Source: Chromobotia macracanthus
Lineage: Eukaryota; Chordata; Actinopteri; Cypriniformes; Botiidae
Reading direction: 5' to 3'
DNA: 64,000 bases
NCBI GenBank assembly: GCA_036877525.1
Contig: JAZGTH010000041.1
Span: 2,758,001 to 2,822,000, forward strand
Numbering within the stretch: the first letter of the stretch is position 1; each line of letters begins with the position of its first letter. The position numbers and the translations under genes are program-made. Below are positions 13,201-21,762 of the stretch, one piece after another. The notes under the pieces are model-generated. The model had not been told where the DNA came from, did no database searches, and saw only the letters and a program-made list of their open reading frames with translations.

Positions 13201-16200
13201 ATGTGTAGAGTGGAGCGAGTGGGTCTATGCCCCGAGATGAGGACAGAGGCTTGGTGGAGATTAGAGATATCAATAATTTGTTCACAATTTATCATCTTCA
13301 ATGTTTCTTCTTTTTTCTGACCAAGGCTGAAACAACTTGGGTAAATTTAAATTTAATTTATTTTACTCTTTTAAACTATATTTAAAGTGACATACTTCCT
13401 TCTGCCAGTCGGTGGTGCTATGACTGTGACTCACAATAGCCACCTCTATGTTATCAGTCCCTAGCACCAAACATACAGCTCAAAACTGAACAAAATCACT
13501 CAATTAACCCAGCAGATATGAGCCATTTCCTGTTTCCATTTTTTTTGCCATTAATTTATTGCATTGCCATGGCAACACCGTTCACGATATCAAAAATCCC
13601 TTTGCAAAGTTCAACCTTCAATGTCTTAGCATGATGCTCACCAGGTTTGGTGCCAATCTCATGAAATCATGAGATCATTTCACTTTATAAGACCTAATAT
13701 ATTGCAGAGGGCATTTTGTGTTGCCTGTATCTGCTTTTTTGAATCCAAAAAGACACAGCACCCACACTCACATTTTATAAAACACCAAGGACAATGATTT
13801 CAGCTTAAAATCTTCTGTCCTGTTCTAATAAAGAAACAATTTCACATACAGGGTGAGTGAAAAGTAACTAGGCATTAAAAATTGGCTATAGAACTTGTAT
13901 CACTGGTGTCATTATAAAAACAGTGTCTAAATACACAATAGTAAATAGGATTTCATATTTCCTGCATTGATAGTACAGGTTAGACTGGCATTTTCCAGGA
14001 CATTGGCTGGGATGACGTGGACTTCATGAATGTCCAGATCTCACTCCATGTGATTTTTACCTGTGGGGCAACGCAAAGGAGGTGGTGTACAGGACAAAGC
14101 CTCGCACACTGTAGGACTTGGGATTCAGGAGGTTCTCAGCAATATCCCAAATAACTTCTTTCAGAAGACTGTACATTCCATCCCTGGCCATTTGAGGAAA
14201 CTGGTTGACGCCACCGGTGCTTACGTTAAAATTTAGTAAATTTGTATTAGAAATATGGACTATATGGATTATATGGATTATAAATCCTATATGGATTTAT
14301 TATTAATTTATTACCAATGCCTAGTTAATTTTCACCCACCCTGTACATCTTGGATGGCCTGAGGATAAGTAAATTAACAGCATAATTTAATTTGTGAGTG
14401 AAATATCCCTTTAATGTATTGTGTTGCCTTACTTTTTAGGCAATCTCAAATCTCCCATTTATGTCTAAAATACTGGAGGAAGTCATAACTGTAAAGTTTT
14501 GCATAAAAATAGCATGTATGGAAAATTTCAGTCAGGATTTACATTTACATTTATTCATTTAGCAGACGCTTTTATCCAAAGCGACTTACAAGTGCAGAAT
14601 ACAACAAGCGAGTCAACCTGAAGAGGCAACCCCACCCCACCACATTTAGACCCCACCACAGCACAGAAACAGCTCTGCTCAGTTACAAATGACCACCTGT
14701 TAGCATCTAATCATAGTGCTACCTCTCTTTTAGTACTACTAGATTTAAGAACAGCATTTGACAGTCATTCTAGTGGATAGACTACAAAATGATGCTGGCA
14801 TTAGTGGTCAAGCATTAACTTGGTTTAGGTCTCATCCAATCATTATCATTTTATGTAAATGAAAAAATGTTGCACAAATCTGGGGTTAGATTAACCTAAA
14901 TCAAGTTAAATATGGAGCTCCACATGGATCAGTCTTGGGCCCTGCCATTTTTTCACTACATGCTTCCTCCTCAGAACCCTGTGACAACCACCATTTTTCT
15001 AGGCTAACAGGATGCATTAATTTTATTAAAAATTGATGGCCAGCAATTTCCTTTTGCTAAATTCTAATTAGGCAGAGGTGCTTATTATTGAACCAAATAA
15101 ATATAAAAAACAGAATCAGAAACATGTCTTTAGATGACTGTACTGTTGTTATGTCTTCCACAGTTAGGAACCTGGTTGTGATGTTGGATAGCAATCTGTC
15201 ATTTGAACGTAACATTTCCAATGTGAGTCACACAACATTCTACCATCTTAGAAATATTTTACAATTGCAACACATGCTTTCTGCTCCAGATGCCTAGAAG
15301 CTTGTTCACTCATTTATGACCTCATGAAAAGATTACTGTAATTCCTTCTTGGGTGGGTGTCCTGCAGGGCTATAAAGTTTCAGCTGGTTCTAAACACAGA
15401 AGCAGCTAAAATGCCTATTACGTTTCATATACATTTTAAAATCATATTAATATCCTAAGCATTAAATGGTAAAGTACGTTAGTAAAATCTTTGCGAACTG
15501 TTATCAGATTACAGTCCATCGTGTATATTACATTCTGGCCTGTTAATTCTCAGAAAATCGAAAACCAATAAAGGTGGTAGAAGACAGGTAGGCATGTTTA
15601 TGGAACAATAGTTAGAAGACTGGAACTGAACTCAAACACTTTATTAAATTCAGGACAACTGTTAGACTCTGTGACACATGTCTCATCCTCAGTTCCAGAC
15701 CCAGCTCCTGTCCGGCCTGATGCTCATCCTTGTTCCACCCAATGAAGATAATAGCTGTAGCTGACATTCATCAGAAGCAACAGGAATCTGCCTGTACTAC
15801 AAACCACCATACTACACATCAGGCTACACACGAATAAACAATGCATGCTGTTTGTGCCACAAATTTATCATTGCAAGATAGACTTCTATGATAATCTTTT
15901 AAAAATCAACAGTATTCATTTGCCTTGTTTCAGCGGTGTTTTGTTAATGTTCCAGAGAACCGTCCCTCCCAGTTAAGACTGGTTTCTCCCAAGGTTTTTT
16001 CTCCAACTAACATCATTAGTTTTAATTCCTTGCCACTGTCACCTTTGGCACTGGGAGACTGACACACCCACAAACACACACAAGAGACGTATTAATAACA
16101 CTTCCACTATAACAGGCCCAAACAGACACAGACACCTATTGATTCATTTATTCATTAATTTATTTACTTATCTTTCCAGTTATTAATGCTAGTGTACATT

Positions 16201-17967
16201 TTATAATATTTTGCGTTATTTTCTATTTTTTGTCCTTTCTTAATTTAATTAAATAGTAGTATTACCTTTCCTTAATAATACTGTTTTTTATATTTATTTG
16301 TTTTTATCTTCTTTTTCCTTATTTCTATACTTTTTTGTCTCAACTAGTTCTTTACAGCAATGTGAAATTGTAAAAAGCACTATATAAAAAATAAATATAA
16401 ACATTTGTAACAGTTGTGTATGAGTTGAGTTTCTAGTTGTCCTAAGTTTGAAAAGATGGATCTTAAAATAATTTAGTACTAAACAAAAACAAATGCAATA
16501 TTTATTTAAACTTACAACCTGAACTGCCCCACATACTCTTTCACAGCTTCCTTCCCAGTCCAGGCCGACAATGTATGCAAAATAACAGCAAAACTTGGCC
16601 AATTAGAGATCACGACCAAGATTACATTAACATGTAATCCACACGATCATCCAGACATGATCATCCACATTCATGGGTACACAACTCCTATTCAGTAACT
16701 TGTCTTGCATAAAGTAATTAATTTGAAAGCATGAAAAATATTGTTTTAAAAAGGGGATTACCATACTTATCCCACCTTGATGCAAACGTTAACTTTTTTC
16801 ATGTTCACAGGGGCACAGGTTCAAGAGGCATTTATTAAATACTTAATAACAAACGGATTACAGGCTATGCTAAGATTACCAAAGGCAGACTATGTTTGGT
16901 GTTTATGCATGAAAGTGCATTAACTTCTAAGAAGGCATTTTTAAAGGCATTCGTAGTTATCTTTGTTAATTGCTAAGTTTTGGCCTCTGAACTGCTCAGT
17001 AACAAGGTTTGAACAATAGAAAGTAGAACAAAGTACATGGTCATCTGACTTATGCCGTCGTCTGTAAAGATGTGTCAATCAACGTATTTTAACAATTGTC
17101 TCCTTTGTTTCTATATTTATTTCTCCTAAGCAATTTTAGGAGAAACATCTGAGACAAAGCACATACAAGGAAACACATTGATGAGATCTCATCAAATCTT
17201 CTGAACTATGAAAGAGCAATCTTGGAGAAAAGTTTCCTCTGTGTTGCTCTGTTACTGGTTTATGGGATTTATAGCAGTCACTTAAAAAAAACGAAGAGAA
17301 CTGAAACAGAGAGAAAGTATCGCCTACCTTCTGAATCCTTCTCATAGAACACTCCATGTGGGTGGAGAGAATAAGGCCTGCTTGCAAAGTTCTTCAGATG
17401 GACCATTATAACATCACCAACCTCAGCACGTAAAACAGGTCCAAGGAAGCCAAGCCAGTCAGGTTTAGGGATCTCTACGGAGTAAGACTCATCTGTGTAA
17501 TGCCTGTACACAGCCTTTCGGTAAACACTGCCTATTCGAGTTGGTCCACTTAAGAGGAAAACAGATGCATGTCTGTTGAAGAAAAAGAGAAAGTAATTGT
17601 ATTGATTTAATGAAATATGGTTTCATTATTCTGTACTTTAAGGTCCAGGGTCCATGCTAAACACAAGTATAAGAATAAATAGTCATACTAAATAATTCCA
17701 TACATAGAAAAATGTATGTAACGTGTAGCATGATTATAATAAGGAGACCGCGATTACTGTTTACTGTTTATTTACATGAAAGCAAACCAACTAACATTAA
17801 TAAACTTACGTGTCTTGACCAATGTCTTTGTCATTGATTAGATTTTTCCCTCTGGGTGCGTAGTTCCAGTCTTCCTCCCTTATACCTATATAATATGTCC
17901 TGGTAGCACTTTCGACCTGCTGCATAATGAGCACGGCAGTCAGAAGTGCCCACAGCACAGACCCCAT
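1111..17967 (-). CDS. hephl1: hephaestin-like 1 (zyklopen) multicopper ferroxidase, 3' end beyond the window
   Basis: Seen: 17 exons with GT/AG junctions join in one frame to give 1008 codons. They comprise a signal peptide (MGSVLWALLTAV...) and five complete plus one partial cupredoxin domain. Copper-site motifs are present: HPHG (domain 1), YHSHVDAPKD (domain 1), GNEVDIH...SCQVNDHVQAGM (domain 2), EVDIHG...SCRTGDHYHAGM (domain 4) and HTVHFH (domain 6). Family knowledge: ceruloplasmin, hephaestin and HEPHL1 oxidise Fe(II) to Fe(III) with O2 and aid cellular iron release; HEPHL1 is normally membrane-anchored and about 1160 residues. TRTYYIGI, IPKPDWLGFLGP, PSDPNC and a domain-2 axial Met (Leu in human ceruloplasmin) favour HEPHL1 over ceruloplasmin. 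The last roughly 150 residues, including the final HCH cluster, were not found in 1-1110. The start is ATG 17967, with G at -3 and +4; ATG 17982 is an alternative. Confidence 0.9.
1323..1548 (-). CDS. hephl1: hephl1 exon 16: end of domain 5, start of domain 6
   Basis: Acceptor CTTGTTTTTTAG, donor GTAAGT, phase 0 to phase 1. It encodes DLMSGLVGPLIVCRKN, INKEFALLFMVFDENKSHYL and MESNKMH, aligned with exon 4 of domain 2. Confidence 0.92.
1790..1985. repeat. dispersed teleost repeat, copy 1
   Basis: Shares an ordered set of words with 7090-7290 and 41985-42160: a CACCATATTTGA-like block, then ATTAATC, then CATTTATTAAC followed by CTGGA and a TGGATTACTT-like end. Copies have diverged. The pattern resembles non-autonomous DNA transposon ends common in fish; the class is not certain. 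Confidence 0.6.
2016..2122 (-). CDS. hephl1: hephl1 exon 15: domain 5
   Basis: Acceptor GTGTTTTAG, donor GTACAG, ending in phase 0. It encodes LTYNWTIPERSGPGPSDPNC and FAYYSSASYLE. The PERSGPGPSDPNC stretch closely matches the HEPHL1/hephaestin branch. Confidence 0.9.
2214..2339 (-). CDS. hephl1: hephl1 exon 14: domain 5
   Basis: Acceptor TTTGTTTGCAG, donor GTTTGT, phase 1 at both ends. It encodes PIIRAEVGERIQVVFKNNAS and RPYSVHAHEVKTTVHQYG. HAHE stands where domain 1 has HPHG. Confidence 0.9.
2611..2750 (-). CDS. hephl1: hephl1 exon 13: domain 5
   Basis: Acceptor GTTTTCTTAG, donor GTATGG; starts in phase 2 and ends in phase 1. It encodes SQIGAEYKKVVFREYVDETF and SAEEEHLGIMG, matching exon 7 in position, length (140 bp) and phase, as expected for the internally triplicated family. 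Confidence 0.9.
3004..3214 (-). CDS. hephl1: hephl1 exon 12: end of domain 4, start of domain 5
   Basis: Acceptor CTATGTTTAG, donor GTATAC, ending in phase 2. It encodes LFELSCRTGDHYHAGMRHH, giving the Cys, His and Met of the domain 4 type-1 site, and then YYIAAEEVVWNYAPDRTWE at the start of domain 5. Confidence 0.92.
3307..3385. repeat. fragment of dispersed repeat (ATTTATATAGCGCT type)
   Basis: Contains ATTTATATAGCGCT followed by AGTAGCTTTACAGAATA, a signature repeated in altered form at 33050 and 46725. It is a common teleost interspersed repeat of undetermined class. Confidence 0.5.
3740..4060 (+). mobile_element. L2-like LINE reverse transcriptase fragment
   Basis: In two frames it reads IRKIRSYLPEHATQFLVQAL, VISRLDYCNALLAGLPAHS, then LLISLHWLAVAARTKFKSLL and FAYKTTTG, the C-terminal part of a non-LTR polymerase. 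It has a frameshift and stops and lies inside a hephl1 intron, opposite to the gene. Confidence 0.75.
4645..4857 (-). CDS. hephl1: hephl1 exon 11: domain 4 copper site
   Basis: Acceptor ATTTTTCAG, donor GTATGT, phase 1 at both ends. It encodes AVNGYMYGNLLGLELC, GLGTEVDIHGIYFQGNT and LFPHTTVTVNMTPDNN. The first His of the domain 4 type-1 site is present. Confidence 0.92.
4954..5104 (-). CDS. hephl1: hephl1 exon 10: start of domain 4
   Basis: Encodes HEFFLLFSVMDENKSWYLED and DEEFQESNKMH; donor GTACAC, phase 1. The acceptor chosen (CATGAAG at 5105-5106) has only a modest pyrimidine tract. A second AG about 18 bases downstream also keeps frame, so the 5' limit is uncertain by six codons. Confidence 0.82.
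5228..5433 (-). CDS. hephl1: hephl1 exon 9: end of domain 3
   Basis: Acceptor TTTTCTTCAG, donor CAG/GTAAGA, ending in phase 0. It encodes FTYHWKVTEGPSDSDPPC, SYLYYSSVDPVRDTNSG and QVCKQGVLDRSGHQ. The reading frame stays open through the following 123-bp intron. Confidence 0.88.
6095..6235. repeat. dispersed repeat end (CCCCAAAATGAAAATTCT)
   Basis: The block CCCCAAAATGAAAATTCTC, then TTTACTCTCATGTCA, is a widely seen end of a fish non-autonomous element. The same end occurs inverted at 47880-47925. Confidence 0.6.
6345..6362. repeat. perfect 18-bp palindrome containing TGACGTCA
   Basis: CAATGTGACGTCACATTG is its own reverse complement. The centre is a consensus CRE. It lies in an intron within probable repeat sequence, so a regulatory role is only a possibility. 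Confidence 0.6.
7090..7290. repeat. dispersed teleost repeat, copy 2
   Basis: Similar to 1790-1985 over most of its length (CATATTTGAAT, GCACTCTGAT, CATTTATTAACCCACTGGAGT). It may be the far end of a composite element starting near 6095. Confidence 0.6.
7431..7562 (-). CDS. hephl1: hephl1 exon 8: domain 3
   Basis: Acceptor CTCTCCCTAG, donor GTAAGT, phase 1 at both ends. It encodes PVIRAETGDVIIVTF, then SIQPHGLHYEKVYEGAMYQDG. The equivalent of the domain 1 HPHG motif has lost one His, as expected for a domain that does not build the trinuclear site. Confidence 0.9.
7703..7842 (-). CDS. hephl1: hephl1 exon 7: domain 3
   Basis: Acceptor TTCCCTTTAG, donor GTAAAA; starts in phase 2 and ends in phase 1. 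It encodes DSEEFFSRDGGKLGGKYLKV, AYTDGTFTSKM and VHLGILG, the first half of the domain 3 cupredoxin fold. Confidence 0.9.
8376..8544 (-). CDS. hephl1: hephl1 exon 6: end of domain 2, start of domain 3
   Basis: Acceptor TTTGATCAG, donor GTAAAA, ending in phase 2. It opens with AGMQGFYEV, supplying the axial Met, then HFYIAAEEEYWDYAPSGVNY, which begins domain 3. It replaces the expected strand between the two domains with no gap. Confidence 0.88.
9010..9235. repeat. degenerate tandem repeat with TGTGGGTACGGTTTATAAA-like unit
   Basis: A unit resembling GAATTTGTGGGTACGGTTTA recurs about every 25 to 65 bases (9050, 9108, 9173), interleaved with GGACAATTTG-like variants. Spacing is irregular and copies have diverged. 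Confidence 0.6.
9676..9930 (-). CDS. hephl1: hephl1 exon 5: domain 2 type-1 copper site
   Basis: Acceptor TTGACATTAG, donor GTAGTA, phase 1 at both ends. It encodes INGYVFGNLPAPEVC, WHLFGVGNEVDIHS, LFPATFVTATM and WLLSCQVNDHVQ. The His, Cys and His of a type-1 copper site are present; the axial Met is the third residue of exon 6. Confidence 0.92.
10394..10585 (-). CDS. hephl1: hephl1 exon 4: start of domain 2
   Basis: Acceptor CTCTCTTAG, donor GTAAGT, phase 1 at both ends. It encodes GILDSNGHMRSDVAEDF and FSVVDENLSWYLKENV, ending in SNQMH, the family's conserved segment before the first copper-site strand of the even-numbered domains. Confidence 0.92.
10762..10974 (-). CDS. hephl1: hephl1 exon 3: rest of domain 1 with HSH ligands
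   Basis: Acceptor TGTTTTAG, donor GTAACA, phase 1 to phase 1. It encodes GALYPDGTFGHKK and LTWIYHSHVDAPKDIASGLIG; the HSH pair supplies further trinuclear-copper ligands by homology. A large intron of about 6.3 kb, filled with repeats, separates it from exon 2. Confidence 0.92.
11000..12100. other. hephl1 intron sequence, unidentified
   Basis: Short open frames on both strands (about 11216-11554) have no recognisable protein similarity. The stretch may be old mobile DNA, but I see no ends or domains that prove it. Confidence 0.3.
12105..12335 (+). mobile_element. tRNA-derived SINE
   Basis: The start resembles a tRNA (TGGCCTACTGG A-box-like, CGTTCGATTCC B-box). It is followed by CTTGAGCAAGGCACCTAACC and CACTGCTCCGG-like text. 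Related copies lie at 42310-42600 (inverted) and 59780-60000. Confidence 0.75.
12340..13380. other. hephl1 intron sequence, GC-richer unidentified block
   Basis: The purine-rich block at 12550-13280 differs in base composition from its neighbours. The reverse strand has a Ser/Pro-rich open frame (12558-12929) with low-complexity composition and no recognisable domain. It could be a retroelement relic. Confidence 0.3.
13385..13690. repeat. dispersed teleost repeat (GTCGGTGGTGCTATGACT)
   Basis: Carries the phrase GTCGGTGGTGCTATGACTG and later CCAGGTTTGGTGCCAATCTC, familiar as a fish interspersed repeat from general knowledge. Class unknown; no second copy in this window. Confidence 0.45.
13849..14343 (+). 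mobile_element. mariner-like transposon with TIRs and a transposase remnant
   Basis: The left end CAGGGTGAGTGAAAAGTAAC, continuing TAGGCATT, is matched by the inverted right end at 14316-14343 (reverse complement CAGGGTGGGTGAAAATTAAC). TA flanks both sides. Inside, PDLTPCDFYLWG, then KEVVYRTKPRTL, resembles the C-terminal DDE region of mariner/IS630 transposases, followed by a stop and frameshift. At 495 bp it is internally deleted and inactive. Confidence 0.8.
14430..16390 (+). mobile_element. decayed L2-like LINE
   Basis: Fragments read as polymerase: ISNLPFMSKILEE..., ENFQSGF, then YGAPHGSVLGPAI-like text and NLVVMLDSNLSFERNIS with FYHLRNIL. The tail has GGTTTCTCCCAAGGTTTTTTC and CACTGGGAGACTG, as in the L2-like element at 22715-24780. 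A SINE tail interrupts it at 14540-14640. Many stops. Confidence 0.7.
14540..14640 (-). mobile_element. SINE 3' tail fragment
   Basis: ACATTTATTCATTTAGCAGA, then CGCTTTTATCCAAAGCGACT, is the reverse complement of the tail at 27872-27925. Only the tail is present. Confidence 0.7.
16400..17300. other. hephl1 intron sequence
   Basis: AT-rich intron between exons 2 and 3. No exon, RNA gene or recognisable element. Confidence 0.4.
17328..17572 (-). CDS. hephl1: hephl1 exon 2: domain 1 with HPHG copper ligands
   Basis: The acceptor is CTTCAACAG and the donor GTAGGC (phase 1). It encodes GPTRIGSVYRKAVYRHYTD, WLGFLGPVLRAEVGDVI and SLHPHGVFYEKDSEG. By homology the two His of HPHG are trinuclear-centre ligands. 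Start phase matches exon 1. Confidence 0.92.
17810..17967 (-). CDS. hephl1: hephl1 exon 1: signal peptide and start of domain 1
   Basis: From ATG 17967 the exon reads a hydrophobic leader ending near VESA, then TRTYYIGIREEDWNYAPRG, the usual first beta strand of the family. It ends in phase 2 at a GTAAGT donor. The ATG at 17982 is in frame but has T at -3, so the downstream ATG is preferred. The open frame further upstream has no ATG. Confidence 0.85.
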
Positions 17968-18128
17968 CGCATATAACAGCATAAAACCGTGGTCAGCGTG
18001 TCTGAGCCAAAGCAAGAGACGCCAGTAAAAAGGCCTAAAATATCAATGTGGAGATATTCTCGAATTTGCCTATGCGGAAGAGATCGACATAAACAGCTCT
18101 CTGTCTGGTCCCATCAGGAATACTAAAC

Positions 18129-18138
18129 GAAAGTGAAA
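18129..18138 (+). promoter_or_regulatory. ISRE-like motif upstream of hephl1
   Basis: GAAAGTGAAA matches the interferon-stimulated response core GAAANNGAAA, about 165 bp upstream of the chosen start codon. A second match, AAAAGTGAAAA on the minus strand, lies at about 18277-18288. Function is inferred only from sequence. Confidence 0.35.
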
Positions 18139-18639
18139 GTTGGGCGTCAACTCCCTAATAATTATTTTGCTTCGTAGCCGGCTTTGCTCAAAAACAGAGA
18201 ACTGAAACACGGTTGGCTTTCATTACAGCCGAGCGCCCCGCTGCGTTCTGTTGTGAAACAATTTTACTTTACAATTTTCACTTTTACTTTAAAGGCGCCG
18301 CTTTAAATCGCGAATGAACTATTTCACATCATATATCCTTAATTCGACTTGTTGGTAAGATTCTTTAAATACAGAATTCGGATCACACACATTACACACT
18401 GATTACTGATTACATTTACAACTGTAAATGACTACATTTTTATTAAAGCAAATGTGAGCAAACTTACAATTTCTACCCAATAAAATATTCTAGAGCATGG
18501 CATAAAGATGTAGGCTACTCGTTATAAAACACAAAACACTAGGAAATATTTAAACTTTTAGTTGTTTTAGCTTGTTTTGCCATATTTTTATGTTAATGAT
18601 AGGTGCTAATTATAAATGTTAAGTCATATTTGTTGCGTA

Positions 18640-18880
18640 TTGTCACGTTTAGGTTTAGTGTTTCCAGTGTTTTTGGTTGCCTTCGTTAGTTTAGTTATGT
18701 TGTTAATTAGTTCATTACTAGCTCCTCCTCTGTTGCCTTAGTTTCTTATTGTTTTTACCCGTTTATAGTTTATTCTCCCTGTGTATTTATACCCCTGGTT
18801 TTATTCTATTTCTTTGTCAGTCCTTGTTTGTGTGTGATGTTTGCATTTGGTTATGGTGGTTTGTGTTCTCCTGGGGCCTG
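18640..18880 (+). mobile_element. LTR-like fragment, 5' part
   Basis: Begins TGTCACGTTTAGG and runs through a TATTTATACCCC promoter-like block and the TCCTTGTTTG-rich text typical of fish Gypsy LTRs. It stops at the Harbinger element. The 3' part was not found. Confidence 0.45.
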
Positions 18881-21762
18881 TTACATAAAAGTCGCTTAGA
18901 AAAGCGGCGATTAAAGTCCAACACTTGACCTAACAAATAAGTTGGGGCTAAAGCAGTTTCATTAAAGGTAAATGAAGTTCACGCAATTCCTCTCCTCCGA
19001 TGCAGGTTTCCCCAGTCAAGATAATTGCACGTGCACGCTTTTCTTACGCAGTTCTAGAGGTCGAAGATCGATAAAATCAATCGCACATGCAGAAATCAAG
19101 CAAAAAGTGAGCAGCGCTTGTTATTAGAAACGTACGGTGAATCAGCTAATAGTTAAAAAAGACAATACTGCAGCATTAAATCGAGAGAGAATGTCAAAAA
19201 GCAAGTCAAATAATTGCTTGATCGACTGAATGCGTCAGGAGCAAAAGTTAATTATCACTCCCAATTCGTTTAAAATTAGATCATGGCAGCAGGTGAAAAA
19301 TAAACATAGACATTATTTAGAATGGCAATATATAGGCTATATGAAACATAATGCATAATGTCTTGCTCCCCCAACAGGCAGCTTCAAAATGACAATAAAA
19401 ATACAAATTTTGTGAATTTTGTGTATTGTATCATTAAATGAGAGGAAAATGTGGGAGCAGTTAATAATAATAGAATAAAAGCCTTAACAGTTTTGGAATG
19501 TAACATTAAACAAAAGAAGCTATCTGCATAACTGTCTTAAAACCCTGTCTGTTTCATTGTTATTAAAACTGTCTCATTGCCCCACTCCTTCTCCACAACC
19601 ATCCTTAGTGGCCTTGTTCTTCTGAGGCAATGTTATGAAGCACAACACAAGCAATGGTAGTATCACATACCTTTTGTGGAGTCTTTCGGGAGTAGTAGTT
19701 TAGGCACTGGAACCCTAATTTCAGTATTCTGGAAATGGTTTCTTGAACCTTGATTTCAGTATTCTGAAGATAAGACCAATTGTCACCTTTATATACCCTT
19801 CTCTTGTGCATGCATAGGCAACGTTATAGTTGTGTTGTGCCTCTGTCTGGGGCTCTTGGTAGGGAGTCAGGGATAAGGCAGGTAGGGATATCCCTTGTCT
19901 CTCAGCAAAACTCCTGAGAATTTACTTGGATTGTTACAGAGGAGGTCTCTGCTCCACCTCCACCGCACCACCAGAGGGAATCATGTCCAGAATATTGATG
20001 TACTCTATTTTAGACTACATTACCCATAATGCCACATATCTGTGATTGACCATTTCCTGTTCACCTGCTGCTCATTTCCTTGCCAGTATATAAGCTGTTA
20101 TCTCACACTCACCCGTTGCCAGGTCTTGTTTTGCCTCGTCGACAATTCTGAGTGTTTTGGCAACATTTGTGGATTTACTGTGTTTCTTGATCTTTGGATT
20201 GTTTTCTGTTTTTTCCCGTTTGCTGCCTGCCCTGATTATTGGACTGTTTTTGATTCTTTGATGGTTTGCTGCCTGCCATGACCCTTGCCTAGCCCACATT
20301 TATGATTCTGCCTTACCTCCGTTACATCTGTTTACTGGTTTTGACCCTGCCTGTTTGATTATTAAATAAAGCTGCAAATGGATCCTTGTGCATCAGACCC
20401 ATCATTACATGAATAGAGTAAAAATAATGTGTGGTTTTGTAATTGGAAATTGGTGAATTTGTTTAAGTTGTACTTTACATGGATAACTATTCTCCCAATT
20501 GCTGGGAAGGAGAAGAGGCTTAAAATATGGGTTGAGCCAGGCCATTTTGACTCTATATCAGTGATAAGACAATCTGCATCACAGATCATTTGAGTGAAAA
20601 AAAAACTATACTGGCGCAGACCATTTACACAATAGGTATAATAAAACTATAAAGTGTAATAAAAGTCTATAAAGTGTGATGTGGGTAACTTCCTTTAAAC
20701 TTTGGAGAATACTGCGGAATTAGACTACTGTTACAGTATTTGAAGAAAATGTGTTAAGATCAGTGTAATTTGAATTGAACAGAACATAATCCTGACAATA
20801 ATTTCAGTGGTACTATACCTGCACATTTAAACTGTGCACTGATTTCCTGTTAAAGTCTACTTCATATGGACAAGACGGATACTTTATATGTATGTGGGTG
20901 CAGTCCGGAGACCTGATAAAATTTGGGAAAGCTATAAAAATATTTCTGACACCTATACACTCATTATTAAGCTTACCTGTGATTCCATAAAAGGCCTGTT
21001 TAATGGTACAAAAGGCCAGGGAAGGTGATAAACACATTTAGCCGTCTTTTTAAAGACAGGTACACCATTCGCACAGAGCGGGAAACCGATGATTTGCTGA
21101 TGTTTTCTGCACCTACAACTCTGTATATAAATGTTCCACTTGCAAAAAAGAGAAGTGTTATACATACACTCTGTGGGACAGTGAGCGCCTTACTGCGGTG
21201 TGTGTTATGTTCAATGTACAGACCCAGTAATCTACAGATATATACAGTCCCTTCTCTTGAGAACCTGTACCGCTCATACAGATGGTTGTCTAAAAAAACA
21301 AAGGGTCTGAAACCTGTCCCTGAAAGTACGTTACCTTCTGAATGCTCTACATACTATGAAAGCTCCCTTATCCACCACCTTATCAATGAAAGGGCATGAT
21401 TCATAAAGTAAAATACGACACATGGGATGAAGTCTTTATTTATAGACTTTAATTAAACAACACACCCACCAAACACATAAATTAATTTCATTTGAAATTT
21501 TATTTGAAAACAATGCATTAACAATCCATTTAAAAACATGATTTCTTAATGGTAGTGACTATTCTTAATATTCCTAGCTGGTCATTAATAGACAAAGAAA
21601 TAGTTCAGCAACAACTAAAGCTTAGCCTGACAGTTAGCTTGCCCTGGACCAGGTTAGTTTCCCAGCATAATTTGCCATAGTGTCTAAGTTGTAACTATTT
21701 TAGGTTTGGTTTATGAAACCGAATCCACCGACAATAAGAATGATTAACTAAAATAAACCTGG
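18881..21762 (-). mobile_element. PIF/Harbinger DNA transposon, broken
   Basis: Minus-strand pieces match the DDE nuclease of Harbinger in order: FPNFIRSPDCTHIHIKYPS and NRKSVHSLNVQV (about 20813-20960), ICDADCLITDIESKWPGSTH (about 20530-20590), GVLLRDKGYPYLPY (about 19860-19910) and FQCLNYY...ACVVLHNIA (about 19630-19720). Frameshifts and a solo LTR break it. The first line has a missing Gly (family form IDGTHI). The ends are approximate; clear TIRs were not found. Confidence 0.75.
19932..20409 (+). mobile_element. solo LTR inside the Harbinger transposase
   Basis: Starts TGTTACAGAGG and ends CATTACA. It contains a TATATAAG box and an AATAAA signal. Flanks TGGAT and TGAAT are a 5-bp target duplication with one difference. 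It splits the Harbinger frame between ESKWPGSTH and GVLLRDKGYP. Related to the LTRs at 25399 and 63749. Confidence 0.8.

Noticed and set aside
17982..18015. Extending hephl1 exon 1 upstream to 18015
   Set aside because: The first codon there is TTG, not ATG. The in-frame ATG at 17982 has a poor context compared with ATG 17967.
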